From contig CP043547.1 of NCBI GenBank assembly GCA_009664345.1, positions 1,922,001 to 1,986,000 on the forward strand: DNA of 64,000 bases, in the 5' to 3' direction. A program made the translations under genes and the position numbers. Position 1 is the first letter of the stretch, and each line of letters opens with the position of its first letter. The stretch comes from Planctomycetales bacterium 10988 (lineage in GTDB: Bacteria; Planctomycetota; Planctomycetia; Pirellulales; Pb10988). The notes beneath the pieces were generated by a model. The model made no database searches. It was given only the letters and a program-made list of their open reading frames with translations, and had not been told where the DNA came from. Below, one piece after another: positions 26,671 to 34,794 of the stretch.

Positions 26671-27633
26671 ATGGTTAAATTCTGCGAACGTCTGTTCAGA
26701 ACTCTGAACAAGCCGCTTCCGCGGAATGATCCGAATCAGCATTCGAGCGTATCTCCAGCAGCAAAGAGGTTGCCGGTGGCGAGAATACATCCCCTGGCGG
26801 TGGTCAGTCCGCAAGCCGAAATTGGTCACAATGTCGAAATTGGGCCATTTTGTCAAATAGAAGAAGATGTCCGCATCGGGGAAGATTGTGAATTGTCTTC
26901 CCAATGTGTTGTCAAAAAAGGTACGACCTTAGGGAAAAGCAATCGCCTCGCTGAAGGCGTCATCCTCGGGGGTCGACCTCAACATGTCAAAGCTCCGGAA
27001 GAGGTCGGCCAACTCATCATTGGCGATCAGAATACCTTCCGTGAATATGTGAATATCAACGTCGGTCTCAATCCCGATACTTGCACGATCATCGGAGATC
27101 GAAATTATCTGATGGTCGGCTCGCACGTCGGGCACGATGCGAAGCTTGGGAACGATCTGATCTGTGCCAACCATACGATTATCGGGGGGCATGTGGTGGT
27201 CGAAGACCGGGCTTTTCTCTCCGCGTTGGTGGCTGTGCATCAGTTCTCCCGCATCGGTCGCAATACCATGGTCGGCGGGATGGCACGGGTGTCACAAGAC
27301 ATTCCTCCCTTCGTCACCGTCGATGGGGAAACAAGCAGCATTGTTGGGTTGAACTCCATCGGGCTGAAGCGAGCCGGTTACACCGCGACCGATCTGAAAC
27401 GGATGAAAGAAGCGTATCGCATTCTTTACCGTAGCGAACTGTCTTGGAATGCCATTTTGGAACGTCTGAAAACTGAATTCGTGGAGGAAGCGGCCTCACA
27501 CTTCTATGAATTCCTCAGCACGACCAAACGTGGAATCTTGCCGGAACGCCGAGCTATGAAACAAGGCTTGAAGCTCTCGAAGCCGGAAAGCACGCCTGCT
27601 ACTGAAAGCCAACCATTGCGAAAAGCAGGTTGA
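26671..27633 (+). CDS. lpxA: acyl-ACP--UDP-N-acetylglucosamine O-acyltransferase
   Basis: LpxA starts lipid A synthesis by adding a 3-hydroxyacyl chain to UDP-GlcNAc. The start at 26671 was chosen because AAGGAG ends 4 nt upstream, giving 320 residues against about 260 in E. coli. A 40-residue extension therefore precedes the left-handed beta-helix (IHPLAVVSPQAEIGHNVEIGPF). The catalytic His lies in SHVGHDAKLGN, with ANHTIIGGHVVVED and AVHQFSRIG as the other family blocks. The C-terminal helical part (LKRAGYTATDLKRMKEAYRIL) is also typical. The last 30 residues are an unusual Ser/Pro/Thr-rich tail. Its presence implies lipid A-containing membranes. Other lpx genes are not in view. Confidence 0.93.
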   Translation: MVKFCERLFRTLNKPLPRNDPNQHSSVSPAAKRLPVARIHPLAVVSPQAEIGHNVEIGPFCQIEEDVRIGEDCELSSQCVVKKGTTLGKSNRLAEGVILGGRPQHVKAPEEVGQLIIGDQNTFREYVNINVGLNPDTCTIIGDRNYLMVGSHVGHDAKLGNDLICANHTIIGGHVVVEDRAFLSALVAVHQFSRIGRNTMVGGMARVSQDIPPFVTVDGETSSIVGLNSIGLKRAGYTATDLKRMKEAYRILYRSELSWNAILERLKTEFVEEAASHFYEFLSTTKRGILPERRAMKQGLKLSKPESTPATESQPLRKAG

Positions 27634-27750
27634 AGAGCCGTCCATCCCGGTCACGAATTTGCCGGACCGCTCAGAACAACGCGTGATTCGCTGCAAGATT
27701 GGGAACACTTCGGAGTGATTCCCTTTGAGGATGAAGATCACGCTTGAGGC

Positions 27751-27765
27751 AAAAAGCACTTTTTG
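27751..27765. repeat. AAAAAG/CTTTTT near-palindrome
   Basis: AAAAAGCACTTTTTG lies just past the stop of the minus-strand gene ending at 27768, in the lpxA convergent gap. It is one of six related motifs in the window. Confidence 0.4.
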
Positions 27766-27767
27766 CT

Positions 27768-28331
27768 TTAAGGATTCTGAGTGTCGGAAGTTGGCATGTC
27801 CGGGATCGCTTGGAATTCGGAAGAAAAGCGTTCTAAGATCTCTTCCGGATTGAAATTGAAGATGGCCCGGCCCGAGGCTTGCCAAGTTGAGTCGAGATAA
27901 TTGAAGAGAGCGGTCGCCGCACGCAAACGCGAGACCGCCTCGACTTCTTCCATGCCACCGCCGGGGATTGCCTCGAAGCGAACCGTGATCTGGACCAAGG
28001 CCACCGGGTTTCGCCCTCGCCGATCCAGGGCATATATCACTTCTTCTGCCCAATCACATTCGACCCACCGCAGCCCTCGCGGCCTCCCACTGGCATTGGC
28101 CGCCGCTAAAAATTCGGCTTCCCGTTCTTTTCGATCTCGTTCAAAATCGGCCTTAATCCCTGGATTGATTGTTTTGGGCAGAGATGGAGTTCTTTCACGA
28201 CTTGCTTGCGTTGGGTTGTCAGAACGCCGACGTTTCCACAAAATGATCCCAACGATCACCACGACGAGCAAACCAACCAAGAACGAGCCAAAAAGGGCAG
28301 AGGACAAACCAGGTTCTCTCCTGTCAATCAA
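27768..28331 (-). CDS. membrane-anchored protein of unknown function
   Basis: The 187-residue product has one N-terminal transmembrane helix (about residues 10-31) followed by a charged cytoplasmic-type KRRR boundary and a soluble domain. A central segment (RWVECDWAEEVIYALDRRGRNPVALVQITVRFEAI) is beta-rich and repeats in planctomycete hypothetical proteins (recollection). The gene is convergent with lpxA and divergent from nfo, with only about 48 nt to the nfo start, so their regulatory regions must overlap. No function can be assigned. Confidence 0.6.
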   Translation of the reverse strand: MIDRREPGLSSALFGSFLVGLLVVVIVGIILWKRRRSDNPTQASRERTPSLPKTINPGIKADFERDRKEREAEFLAAANASGRPRGLRWVECDWAEEVIYALDRRGRNPVALVQITVRFEAIPGGGMEEVEAVSRLRAATALFNYLDSTWQASGRAIFNFNPEEILERFSSEFQAIPDMPTSDTQNP

Positions 28332-28379
28332 GTGAACGGGCCTTCATCCGTTGCTCCCTCCAACAGAAATGACACATCG

Positions 28380-29243
28380 ATGCACCATTTAGGGATTCAC
28401 ATGTCGATCGCCGGCGGATGCTTCCGAGCGGTCGAACGAGCCGCCGAGGCAGGCTACTCTTGTGTACAACTCTTTACGAAAAATAACAACCGTTGGCAGG
28501 GAAAAGAGCTGACCGACGAAGATGTCGATCTCTTCAAAAAGACCTTGGCCGAGCGAGAGATCACCCACCCGATTGTCCATAATGCCTACTTGATCAACCT
28601 GGCCTCGCCGGATGATTCGCTTTGGGGGCGAAGCGTGGATGCCATGTTTATCGAGCTTGTGCGTGCGGATCGCCTCGGCATTCCTTACGTCATCACGCAT
28701 CCTGGCTCGTTTACGAGTAGTTCGGAAGAGGCCGGAATTTCCCGCATTGCCACCGCTCTCGATGAACTTCATGAGCGGCTGGAAGATCGCAAAGTGGAAG
28801 TACTTTTAGAAACAACGGCCGGGCAAGGTTCGAATCTCGGCTGGCGTTTCGAACAGCTGCAAGCAATGATTGAGCAAGTTAAGGAGCCGGAACGCGTCGG
28901 AATTTGTCTCGATACATGCCATGTCTTCGCAGCAGGTTATCCCTTGGCTCCGAAAAACGCTTATGACGAAACGATGGGAACTTTCGATGAACTGTTGGGA
29001 ATCAAGCGACTCAAGGCGTTTCATTTGAACGATAGCAAGCAGCCGTTCGGTTCTCGCAAGGACCGGCATGAAGGAATCGGCCAAGGCGAGTTAGGCTTCG
29101 AACCCTTTCGCCTGTTGCTGAACGATCCCCGCGTTTCCTCGATTCCAATGTATTTGGAAACCCCCAAAGGGGAAGAGAACGGCGAAGACCTCGACCGAAT
29201 CAACTTGGCTCGGCTACTCGATTTGATTGAGAAGGAACGCTAA
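28380..29243 (+). CDS. nfo: endonuclease IV (AP endonuclease)
   Basis: Nfo cuts DNA at abasic sites during base-excision repair and uses a three-zinc site. The start at 28380 gives 287 residues, matching the family; the frame continues upstream but the extra residues are low complexity. Motifs are LGIHMSIAGG, VQLFTKNNNRW, HPGSF, VLLETTAGQGSNLGW, GICLDTCHVFAAGYP, FHLNDSK and SRKDRHEGIGQGELG. These include the histidine, glutamate and aspartate metal ligands. It is a stand-alone gene. Confidence 0.96.
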   Translation: MHHLGIHMSIAGGCFRAVERAAEAGYSCVQLFTKNNNRWQGKELTDEDVDLFKKTLAEREITHPIVHNAYLINLASPDDSLWGRSVDAMFIELVRADRLGIPYVITHPGSFTSSSEEAGISRIATALDELHERLEDRKVEVLLETTAGQGSNLGWRFEQLQAMIEQVKEPERVGICLDTCHVFAAGYPLAPKNAYDETMGTFDELLGIKRLKAFHLNDSKQPFGSRKDRHEGIGQGELGFEPFRLLLNDPRVSSIPMYLETPKGEENGEDLDRINLARLLDLIEKER

Positions 29244-29303
29244 GCTTTGACCATGCCCCCAGCGATCAACCTTTTCGAGCCATCTAACTAAGAAAGTAGC
29301 CCG

Positions 29304-30653
29304 ATGCTCAAATCCTATTTTGAACTGGAAAAGCATCAAACCACTTGGTTTACCGAAATCTTCGCTGGGATCACGACGTTCCTCACGATGGCGTACATTC
29401 TCTTTGTCCAGCCGGCCGTGCTTTCCAACACTCCTTCAGGAGAACCTTCCGGCCTCGATGCCGGGGCGGTCTTGTTGGCAACGTGCCTGGCTTCGGCGGC
29501 CGCCACGCTGTTGATGGGTCTTTGGGCACGCTATCCGATCGGGCTCGCTCCGGGGATGGGGCAGAATTTTTTCTTTGCCGGAATGGTTGCCGCTTTGGCA
29601 TCTGCCGGAATCGAGAACGCTTGGCAAACCGGACTGGCAATCGTTTTCGTCGCGGGAATTTTGTTTGTCCTCGTTTCGCTCTTCGGCGTTCGTCAATGGT
29701 TGATCGAAGCGATGAGCCCCAGCCAACGGGCAACGATCGCGGTGGGCATTGGCTTTTTTATCGCTTTGATCGGATTGAAACACTCCGGACTTTTGCAAGC
29801 GGAACCTTACGCGATTGGCCTGGATACGGGCAATCTCTATTCGGTCGAAGTCGGAACCTTTTGCGTCGCTTTCGTCGTGACAATTTTTTGCTATGTGCGT
29901 GGGATACCGGGTTCGGTCTTGGCCGGTATCGTGGCGGCGACGATCTTCGCGGCGGGAATGGGGGCGATCACTTTCCCGGAATCGAGCCTAGTCTCCTTTC
30001 CCGAAATCGAAACCCCTGCTGCTTTTCAATTAGATTTGATCGGTGTCTTCAGTGCGGTTTGCTTACCTTATATTATTATCCTCTTGTTTATGGATTTCTT
30101 CGACACCACCGGAACCCTGGTCGCAGTGGCCGAGCGGGCTGGCTTGATGAATGAAGAAGGGGAGCTAGAACGGTCCCGTCCGGCGATGATGTCGGATGCT
30201 CTAGGGACGGTCTTCGGGGCGGCCTTGGGAACGAGTACCGTGACAAGCTACATCGAAAGTGCCACCGGAGTCGAGCAGGGGGGCCGCACCGGAATGACCG
30301 CGGTGGTGATCGCGATTTGTTTCCTGTTGGCACTTCCCTTTAGTCCAATCATCGCGATGGTGGCCAACTTTCCTCCGATCACGGCAGCAGCCCTGGTCTT
30401 TGTGGGGAGTTTGATGGCTCAAGCGGTTCGGAATATCGATTGGGAAGATGTCAGCGAATCGATCCCCGCCTTCTTGGTCATCGTGGGGATTCCCTTTACC
30501 TTTTCGATTGCTGACGGCCTCGCTTGGGGTTTTATAAGTTATCCCCTCGCCAAAATCTTCGCCGGAAAATTCAAAGAAACCCACTGGTTCAGCTATCTGC
30601 TGGGGATTCTCTTCGTGGCCTATTTTCTCTTCTTACGAAGTGGCCAAGCTTAA
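29304..30653 (+). CDS. AzgA-type purine permease (NCS2-like)
   Basis: The 449-residue protein has about 12-13 hydrophobic helices. Its N-terminal FELEKHQTTWFTEIFAGITTFLTMAYILFVQP, GLWARYPIGLAPGMGQNFFF and VGIGFFIALIGLKHSGLL match adenine/guanine/hypoxanthine permeases of the AzgA (PbuG/PbuO) group. The substrate-binding LFMDFFDTTGTLVAVAERAGLM segment and GTSTVTSYIESATGVEQGGRTGMTAV are also present. It would import purine bases by proton symport. Its stop codon overlaps that of the convergent gene by 4 nt. Confidence 0.93.
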   Translation: MLKSYFELEKHQTTWFTEIFAGITTFLTMAYILFVQPAVLSNTPSGEPSGLDAGAVLLATCLASAAATLLMGLWARYPIGLAPGMGQNFFFAGMVAALASAGIENAWQTGLAIVFVAGILFVLVSLFGVRQWLIEAMSPSQRATIAVGIGFFIALIGLKHSGLLQAEPYAIGLDTGNLYSVEVGTFCVAFVVTIFCYVRGIPGSVLAGIVAATIFAAGMGAITFPESSLVSFPEIETPAAFQLDLIGVFSAVCLPYIIILLFMDFFDTTGTLVAVAERAGLMNEEGELERSRPAMMSDALGTVFGAALGTSTVTSYIESATGVEQGGRTGMTAVVIAICFLLALPFSPIIAMVANFPPITAAALVFVGSLMAQAVRNIDWEDVSESIPAFLVIVGIPFTFSIADGLAWGFISYPLAKIFAGKFKETHWFSYLLGILFVAYFLFLRSGQA

Positions 30654-31285
30654 GTCGTTTCTGAGACCGCTTTGTTGGAATTTTGTTGACGTTCCCGCAT
30701 CCACTCCAAAAAGTCTTGACGCTCGTCGGGTTCGGCGGATTGCCAGATCTGTTTGAGAGTTTCCAGCGAAACAGGCATGTTCGAGGAATCGGATTTGTTG
30801 CGGAAAACCGTATCGGCAAAAGGAGGGACCGGCGAATCGACGACCACCGGATGCGAAGGATCGTGGAGATCCTCGACCTCGGGATCAGGTTCGCTCTGTG
30901 TCGCGGCCATGCGTTCGTTGACCAAAGCCGCAACGACTGGGTTAAAGAGGGGACTTTCATAGCTGGCCGCAGCCTCGGCGGCCTTGCGATCGATCCGACC
31001 TGGCTCGCCGGCTTCGCGAAGTTTTTCATAGCCGGAAACAATCGCTTCAATCCATTCCAGGCGTTGGTGAATAGGGTCGAGCTTCTCGACGACCAAGCGT
31101 TCCCACGTACGGTTCTCGCCTTCGAGCAGAATTTCCCAGGCGGTTTGCCGCTTCAACGCCTCTACGGCTCGGGACAAAGGACCGACGTCATATTCAGCGA
31201 CAATCAAACCTTCTTCGGCAGCCGCCAGACGATGTTGCATGGACCGTTTGAGGGATTTACCCGAATGTGAAGAAGACTTCGCCAT
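30650..31285 (-). CDS. protein of unknown function
   Basis: The 211-residue product has a basic N-terminus (SSSHSGKSLKRSMQHRLAAAEEG), a helical charged middle and an acidic linker. The C-terminal LKQIWQSAEPDERQDFLEWMRERQQ looks like a small helical domain. There is no signal peptide or membrane helix. The stop codon overlaps that of the purine permease on the other strand. No family is recognised. Confidence 0.6.
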   Translation of the reverse strand: MAKSSSHSGKSLKRSMQHRLAAAEEGLIVAEYDVGPLSRAVEALKRQTAWEILLEGENRTWERLVVEKLDPIHQRLEWIEAIVSGYEKLREAGEPGRIDRKAAEAAASYESPLFNPVVAALVNERMAATQSEPDPEVEDLHDPSHPVVVDSPVPPFADTVFRNKSDSSNMPVSLETLKQIWQSAEPDERQDFLEWMRERQQNSNKAVSETT

Positions 31286-31541
31286 TATATTTCTCTGCTT
31301 ACAGGAACGTTGGAGCGGATTGCCTTTGCATGGATTTGTTCATGCGTCCAGAAAAATTCGCCATTGGATATAGATTCACCTGCCATGTTTCTTCTATTAT
31401 GGAAGTCCATCCGATTCGATCCAAGGGGGATTTTCAGAAATGTTTCACTATCTTCTCAGAATCTTCTTTTTACGATTCCGCAAAACCCTCAGCGAGGGCC
31501 ATTCCCAGGAGAGTTGCGGGCTCTTTGGCCTCTTAAAAGGA

Positions 31542-32495
31542 CTACCAATTTTTCTCTTCGATGAGTTGGACAGCTTCGGCATCTTTGCAAATCTGGTCGG
31601 GATCGAGTCTGGCAGGTAACAGACTTTTCGCATTGGCCGCCGCGGCCGCAATACCGATTTGCAAGGCTCTTTCCCAGGGCCAACCTTGTTGCCAAGCCCA
31701 GGCAAAACCCGCGGTGAGACAATCTCCGCAACCAATTGTATTGATCGGTGAAATCTCCAAAGGCGGAATTCGCCAAAGTTTTTTCGCGGTTGCCGCCCAG
31801 GCAGGTTGCCCTCCATCGGTGATCAGCACATGCCGAGCCCCTTCTCGGAGAAGTTGCCCGATGGCATCTCGCAAGGCTTCCTCTTCCGAAAGATCGGTAT
31901 CAAAAGTAAGCGCCAGTTCCTCGCGATTCGGCTTGACCAAAAGCGGACGAAGCGGCAAACATTCTCGCAGTGGCGTTCCTCGAAAGTCACAAATGAAGGG
32001 GATACTGCACTTCGAGAAAAGCTCGTAATAATAAGAGTCGCGAACGCCTTGTGGCAAAGAACCGGTGCCGATCAACAGAGAGGCGGTCGCCAATTCATTT
32101 TCGAAAGCTTGTTCAAAATCAAGCAAGGTTTGCCCAGGAAGGGACAGGGCATTCTCTACCAGTTCGGTGGTTGCCCATGGAGGGGTCTCGGACTCGGACG
32201 AGTTGAGTTGATTCAAGATCGTGGTGCAAATTCGCGTCGGCGTTTCACACGGAACCCAGGTGTAATCGACCTTCAGCGATTGCAATTCTTCTTGGATAGC
32301 TTGGGCATAGAGACCGCCTCCCACCGATAAAGTTCTTGCCTCTGCTTGAAGAAAAGTCAGGGCGACGCCGACATTGAGGACTTTCCCCGAAGCACATTCC
32401 AAGCGTTGCAAGGCTCGGTTGACCGTTTCTTTCTCAAAGTCATCGACTGCATAAATTTGTTGCCACGCTGGACTCAATCCGAATGCGAGGATCAC
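31542..32495 (-). CDS. PfkB-family sugar kinase, FruK-like
   Basis: The 317-residue kinase reads AFGLSPAWQQIYAVDDFEKETVNRA at the N-terminus, the FruK/LacC-like substrate motif. The C-terminal signature is NTIGCGDCLTAGFAWAWQQG, with the catalytic Asp kept but Cys in place of the usual Ala of GAGD. It probably phosphorylates a sugar phosphate (1-phosphofructokinase or tagatose-6-phosphate kinase type), but the exact substrate is not clear. It begins with GTG overlapping the TGA of the upstream alcohol dehydrogenase (GTGA), which points to translational coupling and a linked metabolic role. Confidence 0.87.
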   Translation of the reverse strand: MILAFGLSPAWQQIYAVDDFEKETVNRALQRLECASGKVLNVGVALTFLQAEARTLSVGGGLYAQAIQEELQSLKVDYTWVPCETPTRICTTILNQLNSSESETPPWATTELVENALSLPGQTLLDFEQAFENELATASLLIGTGSLPQGVRDSYYYELFSKCSIPFICDFRGTPLRECLPLRPLLVKPNREELALTFDTDLSEEEALRDAIGQLLREGARHVLITDGGQPAWAATAKKLWRIPPLEISPINTIGCGDCLTAGFAWAWQQGWPWERALQIGIAAAAANAKSLLPARLDPDQICKDAEAVQLIEEKNW

Positions 32496-33661
32496 CAGGC
32501 GGCCTCCAACACTTTCAACAAGGCCTCGTCGCTGAGTTGCACCGGGTTTCCGGACATGCTGTTCCCACGCGACGCGGCGACGATGGCGGGGAGTAGATCT
32601 TTTTCAAGCGGTAACTCGGAAAGCCGGCGAGGGAGTTTCATCTTCTCAAGCAAGGCATCGACCCACTCTTGTAAGGCATCCGCGGCGGAGTCACTTTTCA
32701 TATCTTTGTGATCATAAAGCACCCGGCCCAAGGTTGCCATTTCTGCTTCCCGCGCGGGCCGATTCGTTTTCAAGGCGATCGGCAACATCGTCGCACAAGC
32801 TAATCCATGGGGGATCTTCGCTTGACAGCCGAGAGCCGCCGCGACTCCGTGAGCCATTCCGAGGCCAGAATTCGCCAAGGCCATGCCAGAAAAGAGAGCA
32901 GCCTGAGCCATCTGCGATCGTCCTAATAGATCGTTTCCATGTTCATAGACATTGAGAATCACAGGGGATGCCAACCGCAGTCCATGAATCGAAAGTGCTT
33001 GCGGAATCGGCCGGGCGAAGACCGAAAGATAGCTTTCAATCAATTGCGTGATGGCATCCATCCCCGAGGTGGCAGTGATCTCAGGAGGAAGAGAGACAGC
33101 CAACTCCGGATCGACCAAGACGATCTCCGGAATCATTTGTTCGGTACGAAGACTCTTTTTGAAAGGAGGATCATACGATGTGATCACCGCGTTTTTGGTT
33201 GCCTCCGAACCCGTCCCTCCTGTGGTTGGCATGGCGATGACAGGCAGCGGGGGCTTTTGCATGGCAAAACCTTTTCCGACCCCTTCCAAGAAGTCGAGGA
33301 CCGAGTTTTCCTCAATATTAAAGACCATCGCGGCGGTTGCTTTCCCCCAATCCAGTGCAGCACCCCCGCCGACAGCTACGACAAGATCATCGTGCTTCAC
33401 CTGATATGATTGCAACTTTCTCGCGGCTTCATCGACATCTGCAACCTCTGGCTCTCGGGAGATCGTTCCCACAAAGATTGCCTCCACGCCGGCTTCGTTG
33501 AGATACCGCGTCAGCTCGTCAATGAGACCTTGTTCCGCCAAAGTCCGGGAGCCGTTCATAATGAAGACACGTTCCCCGAGGCTTTTCGCCAATCTCCCGA
33601 GCTCTTCGCGTCGTCCGGCTCCAAAACAAATATGAGCCGGGGCGAAGTAATCATATTGCAT
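32492..33661 (-). CDS. iron-containing alcohol dehydrogenase
   Basis: The protein is 389 residues from ATG 33661; an in-frame ATG at 33712 would add 17 poorly conserved residues, and both lack a strong ribosome-binding site. Group III Fe-ADH motifs are FGAGRREELGRL, VAVGGGAALDWGKATAAM, MPTTGGTGSEATKNAVI, SGMDAITQLIESYLS and GLGMAHGVAAALGCQAKIPHGLACATMLP. The Asp and three His metal ligands lie in the last two. It oxidises or reduces an alcohol/aldehyde with NAD(P). Coupling to a PfkB kinase suggests a polyol or sugar-alcohol pathway, but the substrate cannot be read from sequence. Confidence 0.92.
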   Translation of the reverse strand: MQYDYFAPAHICFGAGRREELGRLAKSLGERVFIMNGSRTLAEQGLIDELTRYLNEAGVEAIFVGTISREPEVADVDEAARKLQSYQVKHDDLVVAVGGGAALDWGKATAAMVFNIEENSVLDFLEGVGKGFAMQKPPLPVIAMPTTGGTGSEATKNAVITSYDPPFKKSLRTEQMIPEIVLVDPELAVSLPPEITATSGMDAITQLIESYLSVFARPIPQALSIHGLRLASPVILNVYEHGNDLLGRSQMAQAALFSGMALANSGLGMAHGVAAALGCQAKIPHGLACATMLPIALKTNRPAREAEMATLGRVLYDHKDMKSDSAADALQEWVDALLEKMKLPRRLSELPLEKDLLPAIVAASRGNSMSGNPVQLSDEALLKVLEAAW

Positions 33662-34041
33662 CCGAGTACTGCTTTCTCCGCTAGCCAACGAATAGGAGGA
33701 AAAGGCGTTCAAATGAATGATCGTATCCCCTCTCCGGTTATATGGAGATGAATCTCAGCAAATTTGTCGCCATCTTTTAACATTCTTACCAGAGAAGCCA
33801 AAGAACAACCACCGAATCCGATTTTTTTTGTGAAAAGCCTGTTCTTTATGCCTGATAAGTGGAGCAGTTAGGCGAGCGAGGCGTTTTTTCTTGGAAAAGA
33901 ATAGAAATCTTATCGAGTTACAAATTCGTTACCCTTGAGGGAACCGCTTCCTGTTAAGATAAGAGGAGTGACAAATTGAATTCGTATGAAATCGGTGGGC
34001 TTCGTTGAAGCATGAACCTTCGAAAATAGCAAGGGGTCGAG
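33662..34041. other. divergent region between the alcohol dehydrogenase and the two-component system
   Basis: The stretch carries the start region of the alcohol dehydrogenase on the minus strand and the leader of the response regulator on the plus strand. AAGGGGT lies 5 nt before the regulator ATG. No convincing promoter pair or operator repeat was found. Confidence 0.35.
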
Positions 34042-34794
34042 ATGGCGGGTGAAAGGATCGTAGTCGTCGAAGATGAACAGCCTATCCGGCGTGGCGTCTG
34101 CGATGCCTTGCGGGCTTCCGGCTATCACCCTCTTGAGGCGGATGATGGAGCAATCGGGCTGCAACGGGCGTTGGAAGATTCCGTGCATCTCGTCTTGCTC
34201 GACTTGCTCTTGCCGAAACTCGATGGCTTGGAAGTCCTGACTCGACTGCGATCGCGCCGCCCTCAACTTCCCGTCATCATGTTGACCGCCCGAGGGAGTG
34301 AAGAAGACCGCGTGCGAGGGCTGAAAATGGGTGCAGATGATTACGTTGTGAAACCTTTTTCCGCCAGGGAATTGTTAGCACGGGTCGAAGCTGTCATGCG
34401 GCGCGTTCCGCCTCCGAAAGTCAAAGCCACCCACCAAGCGAAGCTGGGCGAAGGCATTATTGACTTTGATCGACGCGAAGTTCTCTGGCCAGGACAAGCC
34501 CCGCGACTTCTTTCCGAAATGGAAGCCGGTCTGCTGGAATTACTCCTCCGCAATCGAGATCGGGCGGTTTCTCGGGAAGAATTGCTGGAAACGCTGTGGG
34601 GAGTCGATGCGAACGGACTCGAAACGCGAACGGTCGATATGCACATTGCTCGCTTGAGGGCGAAATTACGCTCGCCATCGGAGAACGGCCCCGAGGCCAT
34701 TATCACCGTCCGTGCTCAAGGATATATGGTCGGCAAAGAATGGATTTGGCAAGGAGCGTTGCAAAACGAAAGGGCCTCCGATGCCGTGGATTAA
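34042..34794 (+). CDS. OmpR-family response regulator
   Basis: The 250-residue regulator has a receiver domain (acidic pair Glu10/Asp11, phosphoacceptor Asp54 in LVLLDLLLPKLDG, Thr in LTAR, Lys in VVKPF) and a C-terminal winged helix (LLSEMEAGLLELLLRNRDRAVSREELLETLWG, ...TRTVDMHIARLRAKL). It binds DNA after phosphorylation by the partner kinase. Its stop codon lies inside the kinase gene (14-nt overlap), showing that they form one unit. The linker (PPPKVKATHQ) is normal. Its target genes are not identifiable from the window. Confidence 0.93.
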   Translation: MAGERIVVVEDEQPIRRGVCDALRASGYHPLEADDGAIGLQRALEDSVHLVLLDLLLPKLDGLEVLTRLRSRRPQLPVIMLTARGSEEDRVRGLKMGADDYVVKPFSARELLARVEAVMRRVPPPKVKATHQAKLGEGIIDFDRREVLWPGQAPRLLSEMEAGLLELLLRNRDRAVSREELLETLWGVDANGLETRTVDMHIARLRAKLRSPSENGPEAIITVRAQGYMVGKEWIWQGALQNERASDAVD

